Positions 50,271-58,177 of a stretch of DNA of 64,000 bases are shown here, in pieces; position 1 is the stretch's first letter; each line of letters starts with the position of its first letter. The position numbers and the translations under genes were made by a program. This DNA comes from Nonomuraea africana (lineage in GTDB: Bacteria; Actinomycetota; Actinomycetes; Streptosporangiales; Streptosporangiaceae). The DNA lies in the NCBI RefSeq assembly GCF_014873535.1, contig NZ_JADBEF010000001.1:4960001-5024000 (forward strand). Direction: 5' to 3'. The notes under the pieces are model-generated. The model was given only the letters and a program-made list of their open reading frames with translations, searched no databases and was not told where the DNA came from.

Positions 50271-51494
50271 ATGCGTCCCTTTCCCCCAGCAGCCGCGATC
50301 GCCGCGGCCTTGCTGTTATTCACGCCGCTGCCCGCCCAGGCCGACCCCGTCACCAGGAAAGTCGAGATCTTCGACGAGCGGGGGCCCGCCGGACATGCCG
50401 AGGTGGTCGACAGTCCCAACCTCAGAGCCCGCGTGGCCGCCGCCGCCGCCACCGTGACACCTGTCGAGATCAACGGGCCGAGCTCGAACCGCATCGACCT
50501 CGTCTACCTCGGCGACGGCTACACCTCCGGCGAGCTGGGCGCCTACGCCGACCAGGTCGCCTCCTCGTGGGCGAAGCTGACCTCCTATGAGCCGTTCACC
50601 AGTCGTCGGAAGATGTTCAACGTCTGGCGGGTCGACATCACCTCACCCGTCTCCGGCGTCAGCGGCGATCCCACCAGCGACGTGGTGAAGGACACGCCGC
50701 TCGGCACGTACTTCTGGTGCGGCGACATAGAGCGACTGCTCTGTCTCGATGTGGACGCGGCGAAGGGGTATGCCGCGCTGGCGCCCGAAGCCGACCAGAT
50801 CGCCGTCGTGGCCAACACCACCAAGTACGGCGGAGCCGGCTACACCGACGACGAACTGGTCACCTTCTCCGGCGGCAACCAACTGGGCACGGAGATCCTT
50901 CCGCACGAGCTGGGACACTCGATCGGCGATCTCGCCGACGAGTACGGCGGCGACCCCACCGGCTACACCGGCACAGAGCCGGCCGCGGTCAACGTGTCCG
51001 TCAAGACGGCCGTCCAGATGCAGGCACAGCAGAAGAAGTGGTACCGCTGGCTGGGCGCCGCGACTCCGGACGGTGGCGTCATCGACACCTACGAAGGCGC
51101 CCACTATCACGACTACGGAATCTACCGGCCCAGTCAGGACTCGATGATGCGTTCCCTCAAGCGCCCCTTCAACGCGGTCTCCAGAGAGAAGATGATCCAG
51201 TCCTTCTACGCCACCGCCCGTCCCCTGGACTCCTACACGTCCAACGCCAGCCGCGTCTCCCGCGGCAGCACGCTGACGATCACGACGCTGCCGATCAGCC
51301 CGCTGTCGATCACGTGGTACGTCAACGGCACCCAGAACACGGCATGGAACGGCCTCACGTCGGTGACCGTGCCCACGAACCTCCCCGCCGCCGCCCGGAT
51401 CTCGGTAACCGTGAGCGACCCGACCGCGGACGTGCGTGACCCCGACTACCAGAGCGCGTACCTATCGCAGACGATTACCTGGCGGGTCCGTTAG
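50271..51494 (+). CDS. Secreted M64-family zinc metallopeptidase
   Basis: 407 residues with a Sec signal (AAAIAAALLLFTPLPAQA). The zinc motif HELGHSIGDLADEYGG gives His212, Glu213 and His216, with further acidic residues. NRIDLVYLGDGYTSGELGAY and WYRWLG are typical of IgA peptidase M64-type proteins. A C-terminal Ig-like domain (about 320-407) may bind surfaces. It acts outside the cell; the substrate is unknown. A TTA codon (50316-50318) in the signal peptide suggests bldA-type developmental control. Its stop overlaps that of the convergent LysR gene. Confidence 0.9.
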   Translation: MRPFPPAAAIAAALLLFTPLPAQADPVTRKVEIFDERGPAGHAEVVDSPNLRARVAAAAATVTPVEINGPSSNRIDLVYLGDGYTSGELGAYADQVASSWAKLTSYEPFTSRRKMFNVWRVDITSPVSGVSGDPTSDVVKDTPLGTYFWCGDIERLLCLDVDAAKGYAALAPEADQIAVVANTTKYGGAGYTDDELVTFSGGNQLGTEILPHELGHSIGDLADEYGGDPTGYTGTEPAAVNVSVKTAVQMQAQQKKWYRWLGAATPDGGVIDTYEGAHYHDYGIYRPSQDSMMRSLKRPFNAVSREKMIQSFYATARPLDSYTSNASRVSRGSTLTITTLPISPLSITWYVNGTQNTAWNGLTSVTVPTNLPAAARISVTVSDPTADVRDPDYQSAYLSQTITWRVR

Positions 51495-52459
51495 CGATCG
51501 GGAGCGGTGCTGGTACCGGAAATATCGCCCTGGCGGGCGAGCCACGTGGCGTAGTGCGGGCGATCGGCGATCGCCTCACGGTGGGCGTCGGCCGCCAGGC
51601 GCACCAGTTCCTCCGCGCGGGGGGCCAGCGGACCGTCGCGCCGCCAGGCGACGAGGTGCCGGATCCACAAGGGGGTTCCGGTGATGGGCCGAACCGCGAT
51701 GTCGGTTCCGGCGTGGAAGACGGCCAGGCACGGGGAGACGGCGTGGCCGCCGGAGATCAGCTGGCGGATCATCGCGCTCTCGGTCACGATGTGCGGCACC
51801 CGAGGGGTGAAACCCGCCTCGTGGCACGTGGCGATGAAGCACTCCGGCCAGCCGACACCATCCGGAGGCGAGAGCACCCAGTCGTCGCCCGCGAGGTCGG
51901 CCAGAGGCACCTCGTCCAGCGCGGCGAGTGGGTGCCCCCTGCTCATCGCCAGGAACACCGGCTCGACGGCCACCAGACGCATCCCGATCGAGGGCACGAC
52001 GGGCAGCTCGTGGCCGGGGTAGTCGACGAGGACGGCCGCGTCGAGGCGGCGGGAGGCCAGCAGTTCGAGCAGCAGCCGCGGGGAGTGCTCGGTGTGTACG
52101 GTGACCGACACGTCCGGGGACTCGAACAGCCGCTTCACCAGACCGCTGAGTACGGGCGTGGCGTACCCGCCAACGCGGACGACACCCGCCCGCGCATCGA
52201 GCGATCCTGCCCCCTCGACCAGCTCGTCCACGATGAGAAGCGCCGCCCTGGCCCGGGTCAGCACGAACTGACCGAGCGCGGTGGGCACGACGCCCCGTCG
52301 ACCCCGCCGGAAGATCTGCCCGCCGAGCGCGGCCTCGATCCTGTGCAGCTGGGCGGTGAGCGAAGGCTGCGACACGCCGAGATGGGTGGCTGCCTTGGTG
52401 AGACTGCCCGCGTCGGCGATGGCGCACAACGCGCGCAGATGGCGAAGCTCCAATTGCAC
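51491..52459 (-). CDS. LysR-family transcriptional regulator
   Basis: 322 residues from GTG 52459 behind GAGGTG; an upstream in-frame start at 52477 adds six residues. The HTH is ELRHLRALCAIADAGSLTKA, ATHLGVSQPSLTAQLHRIEA. The effector domain follows (VRVGGYATPVLSGLV, LDAAVLVDYPGHE). The target is unknown. The gene converges with the M64 peptidase and their stop codons share bases. Confidence 0.92.
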   Translation of the reverse strand: MQLELRHLRALCAIADAGSLTKAATHLGVSQPSLTAQLHRIEAALGGQIFRRGRRGVVPTALGQFVLTRARAALLIVDELVEGAGSLDARAGVVRVGGYATPVLSGLVKRLFESPDVSVTVHTEHSPRLLLELLASRRLDAAVLVDYPGHELPVVPSIGMRLVAVEPVFLAMSRGHPLAALDEVPLADLAGDDWVLSPPDGVGWPECFIATCHEAGFTPRVPHIVTESAMIRQLISGGHAVSPCLAVFHAGTDIAVRPITGTPLWIRHLVAWRRDGPLAPRAEELVRLAADAHREAIADRPHYATWLARQGDISGTSTAPDR

Positions 52460-52528
52460 GACAGCACCTCGACTCATCGGCGGCGACCCGGGCTGGTTCC
52501 CTCATTGAAGCTGTGGTGGGCGGCCGGA

Positions 52529-52555
52529 GTGAGGAGGCGGACGGCGCCTCCTCAC
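52529..52555. terminator. Hairpin after the EEP genes
   Basis: GTGAGGAGGC (52529-52538) pairs with GCCTCCTCAC (52546-52555) around 7 bases, 9 bp beyond the stop of the minus-strand EEP gene and upstream of the LysR start. It probably ends the EEP transcript. Confidence 0.6.
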
Positions 52556-52564
52556 CGCACGAGG

Positions 52565-53785
52565 TCAGCCGACCGTGAAGGTGGTGAGGACCGCCGCGTG
52601 GTCGGAGGTCCATTCGTTGTCGACGTGGTCGGGAATGGGCTTGGGCGTGCCCGTGACCACGGCCTGCGAGGCAGTGGCCCGAAGGGCGCCCTTGTAGTGG
52701 ACGAAGTCGATACGATCCTGCGGCTCGGGCTCGCCCTTGTGACTGTTGTGTCCGTAGCCGCCGGTGAACGTCTTGTAGACAGGTGACCAGGTGATGCCGG
52801 GTGCGGCTACGGGGTCGGGGTTCGCGATGCGGAAGGAGTCCTTCAGCCCGGCCTGCTCGGGGATGACCGAGGTAGGCCAGGGCACCGAGTCGTAGCCGCA
52901 CCGCTGGGTCGCGGGCGTCCAGTCCAGGTGCGAAGGAGCGTTGAAGTCACCGGTGAGCAGGACCGGATGACGGTCCGCCTCGGCCAGGTCACCGGACATC
53001 GCCGCCACAATCTGCTCGATCTGCTCGGTACGGCCCGCCTGAGCCTCCCGGCTGAGCAGCCGCTTCACGCTGTACTGGCCGAAGCAGGCATCGTAAGGCC
53101 CGTAAGGCGTGTAGCCCAGGTGGGCGTTCCAAACCACCAGATCGCGGCCCTCGTCGAGGCGGATCCTGGCGGTGATCCCGGCCAGTCCCGACTCCTCCGG
53201 CAGCGGGCCACGGGAGACGATCGGGTAGCGGCTGATGATGCCCATGTCGTAGCCCGCCTGGTAGTAATCCCAGCCGAGCGCCTCTGCCAGTTCCTTGGCG
53301 GATGTGGAGTAGGTTTCCTGCATACCGACCACGTCGACGTCGGAGTCGAGCAAGAACCTCAGCTGCTTCACCCGACCCTCGTTGACCTGGGTGCCGCCGT
53401 ACCAGAGGTTCCAGCTCATCGCCTTCAACTCGGGCACCAACGCGGCACCGCGGGGACGGACCCGCACGGTGACAGCCGCGGTCGCGACCCGGCCGGTGGC
53501 CCCACGAGCCTCCACCGTGAAGGTGGTCGTCCCAGCCGAGGCCGGCGGCGTACCGGTTACCGTGCCGTCGGCGGCCACCGTCACCCAGTCCGGCCCGTTG
53601 GCCTTGGCAAAGCTCTGAACGTCGCCTTGGACCAGGCCCTTGACGGTGGCGGCGTAGGGCTGCCCGGCGCGGGCATTGCGCAGGGCGAAGCTGTCGGTGA
53701 TGAAATGCGGGACATCCACCGCATTGGCCGGTACGGCCTGCAGTACAACGACCGCCAACAGGGCGGCGGCGGCGAGAAAGCGCAT
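52565..53785 (-). CDS. Secreted endonuclease/exonuclease/phosphatase-fold protein with Ig-like domain
   Basis: 406 residues. A Sec signal (LLAVVVLQAVPANA) precedes a putative-Ig domain (about 30-110, GTVTGTPPASAGTTTFTVEA). The EEP catalytic domain (about 118-406) shows MSWNLWYGG, DVVGMQETY, LVVWNAHLGY, LLTGDFNAPSH and WTSDHAAVLTTF, with the metal Glu, Asp-Asn pair and Asp-His pair. Such proteins are nucleases, sphingomyelinases or inositol phosphatases. It lies 11 bp after a related gene. Confidence 0.9.
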   Translation of the reverse strand: MRFLAAAALLAVVVLQAVPANAVDVPHFITDSFALRNARAGQPYAATVKGLVQGDVQSFAKANGPDWVTVAADGTVTGTPPASAGTTTFTVEARGATGRVATAAVTVRVRPRGAALVPELKAMSWNLWYGGTQVNEGRVKQLRFLLDSDVDVVGMQETYSTSAKELAEALGWDYYQAGYDMGIISRYPIVSRGPLPEESGLAGITARIRLDEGRDLVVWNAHLGYTPYGPYDACFGQYSVKRLLSREAQAGRTEQIEQIVAAMSGDLAEADRHPVLLTGDFNAPSHLDWTPATQRCGYDSVPWPTSVIPEQAGLKDSFRIANPDPVAAPGITWSPVYKTFTGGYGHNSHKGEPEPQDRIDFVHYKGALRATASQAVVTGTPKPIPDHVDNEWTSDHAAVLTTFTVG

Positions 53786-53796
53786 GGGGGTCCCCT

Positions 53797-54792
53797 CTAG
53801 CCCGAGATCTGCAGGTCGGTGACCACAGCCGCGTGATCGGAGTAGAACTTGCCGGGCCCGTGACCAGCCAGCCGCTGATCGACGGTGAAGGAGTCGCGTA
53901 CCTTCACCCCCGTGCCCTTGGCGAAGATGAAATCAATACGATCCTTGGTGATCATGTAGTCGTAGTCGGGCTGAGGGCTCCAGGTCTTGCCCGGCGACTT
54001 GCACACGTTCCTGTTGGCGGCACGGTAGGTGTCGACGAATCCCGCGTCGGTAATCACCTTCGTGGCCTGCAGGCCGTAAGAGAGGCCGAAATGACAGTGG
54101 GCGCCGGCGTTCGTCCAGTCGGCGGCAGGCAGCGTGTTGAGGTCCCCGCCCAGGATCACCGGGTCGGTGTTGTCCCCGAGCATGGCCGGCAGGTGGTTGT
54201 GGATGATGTCGGTGATCTGCGGCAACTGCACCTGTGTGTCACCCTCGACAACCTGCTGATCCGTGTACGGCTGTGCCTTGCCCTGCTGAACGGCCGCCGC
54301 ATTGGCGTCGATCATGTCACCGACCCACGGGTCGGAGTAGTTGACCCAGGTGTCGAAGAAGTTGGCCTCCCGCCCGCTGGGCAGCTTGACCCGGATGCCG
54401 CCGAAGTAGAAGTCGTTGATGATCCCACCGACCGGCTTGGGGTACACGTTCGTGATCGGGTACCGGGTGAAGATCCACAGGTTGTCGGCCGCCCTGGAGG
54501 TGATCCGGGTAGCGGTGTACTGGCCCTTCCCCGCTTTGGCGCTCAGGCCTGCGCGGATGTCCTCCGCGGAACCGTACGTCTCGACGGACAGGAAGACGTC
54601 GGGCGCGATGTCGGCGAGCTGCTCGATCACCAGCGGCAGGTTCTTCTCCCCACCCACGGCCGGATCCTTGCCACCGTGCCAGATGTTCCAGGCAAGCACC
54701 CTGACATCGTCGACCTTGGGCTCGGCGTGCGCGGGGATGGCCACGGCGGCGAGCAGAACAGCAGCCATGGAGACTAATGTGAAGCGTGACAT
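53797..54792 (-). CDS. Secreted endonuclease/exonuclease/phosphatase-fold protein
   Basis: 331 residues with a Sec signal (MAAVLLAAVAIPAHA). The EEP domain has VLAWNIWHGG, DVFLSVETYGS, WIFTRYPI, VILGGDLNTLP, DRIDFIFAKG and YSDHAAVVTD. Active-site residues look complete. It is the first gene of a two-gene operon with the Ig-EEP protein, and both would act outside the cell, possibly in nucleic-acid or phosphate scavenging (inference). Confidence 0.9.
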   Translation of the reverse strand: MSRFTLVSMAAVLLAAVAIPAHAEPKVDDVRVLAWNIWHGGKDPAVGGEKNLPLVIEQLADIAPDVFLSVETYGSAEDIRAGLSAKAGKGQYTATRITSRAADNLWIFTRYPITNVYPKPVGGIINDFYFGGIRVKLPSGREANFFDTWVNYSDPWVGDMIDANAAAVQQGKAQPYTDQQVVEGDTQVQLPQITDIIHNHLPAMLGDNTDPVILGGDLNTLPAADWTNAGAHCHFGLSYGLQATKVITDAGFVDTYRAANRNVCKSPGKTWSPQPDYDYMITKDRIDFIFAKGTGVKVRDSFTVDQRLAGHGPGKFYSDHAAVVTDLQISG

Positions 54793-55134
54793 ATTACTCT
54801 TCCTTAAGCGTTAGGGGGTGAGCAGGCAGATGGACTCAAGGTGGAGGCGCTCACCCACACGATCGAGGCGAGGAACGACGTACGGGATGCCGGGGCCCTC
54901 AGGGTCTCGGCTTCACCGAATAATGCAACGAAGTTGTCGAATCTGCCAAGGGGTTGCTGGCTAGGCTCGATGGGACGTGTACATCCAGGGGCGCGTGATC
55001 GGGCTCCCCTCTCCACTCGGTGCGAAGTTGAGGGGAGACTAGCGCCCATTTATGGAAATTTCTAGCTGAAATCGCACACGTCTGCACAGCGGGTGAACGC
55101 GGAGGGGTCACACCTCGCTGGTGTGGTCGAGCGG
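54793..55134. other. Intergenic stretch upstream of the EEP operon
   Basis: No gene is supported. It contains the EEP promoter region near 54795-54815 (AT-rich around ATATTACTCTTCCTTAAGCG), and beyond it sequence without recognisable motifs. Confidence 0.5.
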
Positions 55135-55250
55135 GCCGGCGCCGACGTCGCGGAGTCGGCAAGCACCTTTCGCAGGGTGGTGGCGAACTGTTCAAGCTCC
55201 TCGGACGACAACCCCTTGACGACCTCGCGTTCCAACGACTCTGCGGGTGC
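55135..55250 (-). pseudogene. C-terminal remnant of a MarR-type regulator
   Basis: The minus-strand frame reads ESLEREVVKGLSSEELEQFA and TTLRKVLAD, the dimerisation helix that ends many MarR proteins. No winged-helix domain precedes it; the sequence runs into a transposase fragment. Confidence 0.55.
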
Positions 55251-55253
55251 CGA

Positions 55254-55390
55254 TTGATCATCGTGGTGAACTTCGTATCCCGATCGCGGATGAGGAACCC
55301 GAACCCTCCGCCCCGTCCCCCAGCTCGATCATCAGGTGCGAGTCAGCAGCATCAGCCAACCCGCGAGTTGGATCGCGAAAGCCCCACGCC
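55254..55390 (-). mobile_element. Decayed integrase-core transposase fragment
   Basis: On the minus strand HLMIELGDGAEG in one frame is followed, after a frameshift, by GFGFLIRDRDTKFTTMINR. LIRDRDxKFT with a preceding LMxxLG helix is the DDE-integrase core pattern of IS481/IS3-type transposases. Only about 45 residues survive. No terminal inverted repeats are visible. Confidence 0.6.
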
Positions 55391-55395
55391 GAGGC

Positions 55396-55914
55396 TCAGT
55401 TGGTTGACCTGGTCAGCGTGAAGGCGAGCATGGGCCACACCGTGCCCTTGGCTTCTTGAGACCCGTCGCGATCTGGATCCCGCAAGTACCCGACGCGCAG
55501 GGCTACGTGTTGTGAAGCCTGGTTGTCGCGGTGGGTGCGCAACCGCAGCTCCGTCAGGCCCACGTTGGAAAATATCCAGGACGTGAACAATGTCAGGGCC
55601 CGGGTTGCCGCCCCGCGTCCACGGGCCTCGGCGGTCAGCCAGTAGGAGACCTCGCCAACCTGCCCATCGTGCTTCAAAGCGATGTTGCCCAGCCTTGCGC
55701 CTGAAACCGCATCGCAGATCATGAAGCCCTCTTCGTCGTCTGCACGGCGCAGCCGGTTGATCGCCGCCAGGACCTGGGCGGCATCCAAGGTGGGCGAATC
55801 GCTGGTGAAGCGCTGGATCAATGGGTCGCGCACAGATTCGGCGTACCAGGCTGCATCACCATCACCCCAAGGCTCCAGGCGGACAACCCCGTCATCCAGT
55901 TCGACGTCGTTCAT
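55396..55914 (-). CDS. GNAT-family N-acetyltransferase
   Basis: 172 residues from ATG 55914 (MNDVELDDGVVRLEPWGDGD). The acetyl-CoA loop is VSYWLTAEARGRGAATRALT and the C-terminal half is LTELRLRTHRDNQASQHVAL, as in RimJ/RimL-like enzymes. The start codon overlaps, on the opposite strand, the first in-frame ATG of a peptidase remnant, so its promoter must lie inside that remnant. Confidence 0.88.
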   Translation of the reverse strand: MNDVELDDGVVRLEPWGDGDAAWYAESVRDPLIQRFTSDSPTLDAAQVLAAINRLRRADDEEGFMICDAVSGARLGNIALKHDGQVGEVSYWLTAEARGRGAATRALTLFTSWIFSNVGLTELRLRTHRDNQASQHVALRVGYLRDPDRDGSQEAKGTVWPMLAFTLTRSTN

Positions 55915-56182
55915 GAGCCCAGCCTTCCAGCGCGTCGACCAATACCCCATCTCCTACGCCTCGAAGATCAGCACTCCGGTGCTGATCTTGCACGGCGAGG
56001 ACGACACGAATGTGCCCGTCGGCCAGGCCACGTACTTCCATCGTGCTCTACGGCGGTTCGGAGTCGAGCACGAGTTCGTCGTTTACCCGAGGGAAGGCCA
56101 CTCGATCCTGGAACGCAACCACCAACTCGACGTGTTGCGGCGCACCCGCGCATGGTTCGATCGCTGGCTCGCCAGCCGATAA
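55913..56182 (+). pseudogene. C-terminal remnant of an S9-type prolyl oligopeptidase
   Basis: About 89 residues: YPISYASKISTPVLILHGED, DTNVPVGQATYFHRAL, YPREGHSILERNHQ. These are the last strands of the S9 alpha/beta-hydrolase domain, including the catalytic Asp and His. The propeller and the serine elbow are missing. It probably reflects truncation during a rearrangement. Confidence 0.8.
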
Positions 56183-56226
56183 AGATCATTTTCACCTGTC
56201 CAGGGTTCAGACAGCTGGATCAAGCT

Positions 56227-56340
56227 TCAAGATCCATCCATGGTGGGTTTTGGGCCTAGGTGGGCTGGACCCCTTGTGACCAGGATGTCCAGCCGGTCGT
56301 GATGGGTCAGGAACTCGCGGGCGGCGCCGGCGACCGCGTC
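56227..56340 (-). pseudogene. Short-chain dehydrogenase/reductase fragment
   Basis: A 37-residue minus-strand piece, AGAAREFLTHHDRLDILV then HLGPKPTMDG, matches the region around the NNAG motif of SDR enzymes, but NNAG itself reads TRGP. It directly follows the MBL gene stop. Start, Rossmann motif and catalytic Tyr-Lys are absent. Confidence 0.6.
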
Positions 56341-56932
56341 AGCGGGGAGTGGCCGCCGTCGGGGTGAAGGGCGCGCCGTGGCCGGGGACGATGATGTCGG
56401 CGACGGCAAGCACGCGCTCCCTGCTGGCCCGCAGGACCTGGCGGTCGATGGTGACCGGGTCGTCGGCGGGGCCGTCGGCCCGCCACCACAGGTCGCCGGC
56501 GAAGGCCACGATCCCCTCGGGGGTGCCGGCCAGCAGGGTGATGTCCTCGGCGCTGTGGCCGGGGGTGGCGATCAGCCTGATCGACGGGGAGAACTCGTAC
56601 CCCTCGGCGTCCCTGCTCGTCCAGTCGTGGCCACGGTAGATCGCCTTGTGGTCATGGATCCGCGCCTGGCCGAACAGGCCGACGTTGAGGATGTTGTCCG
56701 GATGGTGGTGGCTGAGTACCACGTCGGTGATGTCGTCCGTCTTGAGGCCGAGGTCGGCGAGCGCGTCGAGGATCACTGACTGGCTCGCGACCATGCCGGG
56801 GTCCACCACGATTCTGTGGTCGCCCTCGGTGACGTAGGAGACGGTCGCGGCCACGCCGGGTCCGGTGGAGGTCGTGTAGCCGGTGGCGAGGATATGGAAG
56901 GCGGCCGAACGGCCGCTGGGTGCGTCGGTCAT
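56339..56932 (-). CDS. MBL-fold hydrolase (MBLAC1-like)
   Basis: 197 residues from ATG 56932 (MTDAPSGRSAAFHILATGYT). The metal motif reads LSHHHPDNILNVGLF, where the usual final His of HxHxDH is Asn; ATPGHSAEDITLL, VAFAGDLWW and IIVPGHGAPF supply the other ligands. The pattern fits the MBLAC1-like subgroup. It is divergent from an AraC-type regulator with only 66 bp between starts, so the regulator probably controls it. Confidence 0.85.
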   Translation of the reverse strand: MTDAPSGRSAAFHILATGYTTSTGPGVAATVSYVTEGDHRIVVDPGMVASQSVILDALADLGLKTDDITDVVLSHHHPDNILNVGLFGQARIHDHKAIYRGHDWTSRDAEGYEFSPSIRLIATPGHSAEDITLLAGTPEGIVAFAGDLWWRADGPADDPVTIDRQVLRASRERVLAVADIIVPGHGAPFTPTAATPR

Positions 56933-56998
56933 GGAAAGCAGTCTGGCGACGACGCGCACCCGGAAACAGTGGCCGGAACACCCCTTATCGTGGGTTTC

Positions 56999-57937
56999 GT
57001 GCCAAAGTTTCGCTCGGTCGCCGCCTACGCCCCCCAGGGGGCCACCGCGCTGGGGCTGGGCATCGTGAACGAGATCTTCCGCCGGCCCGGCTTCGACTTC
57101 GTCATCTGCGCCGAACGGCCCGGCACCCTGCGCACCGACCTCGGCCTGCCCCTCCCCGTCGAGCACGGCCCGGACCGGCTCACCGACGCCGACCTGGTCC
57201 TGGCGCTGCCGGGGACGGAGTTCCGCGCCGAACCGCCGCAGGCCGTCCTGGCCGCCTTCCGCGCCGCCTACGGCAGGGGCGCGATCATCGCCGCGCACTG
57301 CGTCGGCACGTTCCTGCCGGCCGCCGCCGGACTGCTCGACGGGCTGGAGGCGACAACCCACTGGCGCTTCGCCGCCGATCTCGCCGCCCGCCATCCGGCC
57401 GTGCGGGTGCGTCCGGAGTCTCTCTACGTCGACCAGGATCGCATCGTCACCGGCGCCGGCGCGGTGGCCGGTATCGATCTCTGCCTCTACCTGATCCGCA
57501 GGGAGCACGGCGCCGCGCTGGCCAACACGATCGCCCGCGACCTGGTGACCATGCCGTACCGCAGCGGCGGGCAACTGCAGTACGTGCCCGCGCCGGTCGC
57601 GGAGGACGGCGACGACGAGCGGCTCTCCGAGGTGATCGCCTGGGCCAGGGCAAGCCTGCACCGCCGGATCTCCGTCGACGATCTGGCCGCCCGCGCCCTG
57701 ATGAGCCGCCGCTCCTTCACCCGCCGGTTCAAGGCCGCCACCGGCACGACCCCGCACGCCTGGCTGCTGGCCCAGCGCCTGAACCTCGCCGAGGAACTCC
57801 TGGAGACCACCGACCTCTCCGTCGAGAACATCGCCCACCACATCGGGTACGGCAGCGCCGCCGTTTTCCGTGAGCAGTTCGCGCTCCGCCGCGGCGTACC
57901 GCCCCGCGACTACCGCAGAGCCTTCAGACAGCGCTGA
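56999..57937 (+). CDS. GlxA-type AraC-family transcriptional regulator (DJ-1/PfpI plus HTH)
   Basis: 312 residues from GTG 56999; GTG 56990 is also possible. The N-terminal DJ-1/PfpI-like domain has AHCVGTFLPAAAGLLDGLEA with the conserved Cys at the nucleophile elbow. The C-terminal AraC domain has two HTHs: SVDDLAARALMSRRSFTRRF and SVENIAHHIGYGSAAVFREQ. The effector is unknown. It is divergent from the MBLAC1-like gene. A strong terminator follows at 58001. Confidence 0.9.
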   Translation: MPKFRSVAAYAPQGATALGLGIVNEIFRRPGFDFVICAERPGTLRTDLGLPLPVEHGPDRLTDADLVLALPGTEFRAEPPQAVLAAFRAAYGRGAIIAAHCVGTFLPAAAGLLDGLEATTHWRFAADLAARHPAVRVRPESLYVDQDRIVTGAGAVAGIDLCLYLIRREHGAALANTIARDLVTMPYRSGGQLQYVPAPVAEDGDDERLSEVIAWARASLHRRISVDDLAARALMSRRSFTRRFKAATGTTPHAWLLAQRLNLAEELLETTDLSVENIAHHIGYGSAAVFREQFALRRGVPPRDYRRAFRQR

Positions 57938-58000
57938 AACCGGGAAGAAGGACCTGGCCACCTCTTCGGACTGAGCTCGCAGTCTCGACAGAATCGCTCA

Positions 58001-58043
58001 CGAGAAGCCCCTGCACAGGTCATCCCTGTGCAGGGGCTTCTCG
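58001..58043 (+). terminator. 19-bp-stem intrinsic terminator
   Basis: Bases 58001-58019 pair perfectly with 58025-58043 around the 5-base loop TCATC; the stem contains CCCCTGCACAGG. It lies 63 bp after the AraC-family gene and isolates it from the downstream kinase. This is the strongest hairpin in the window. Confidence 0.85.
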
Positions 58044-58177
58044 CGACAGAGCCGACTCAGGCCGGCATCGCCTCGGGCGACCGGACGCCGATCATCCCGC
58101 TGGTCCACCCCCAGGGGAACGCGCTGATCGTTTACCCTCACAATGGACTGAAAAGTCCCTAAAGGGGGGATGTGGTC

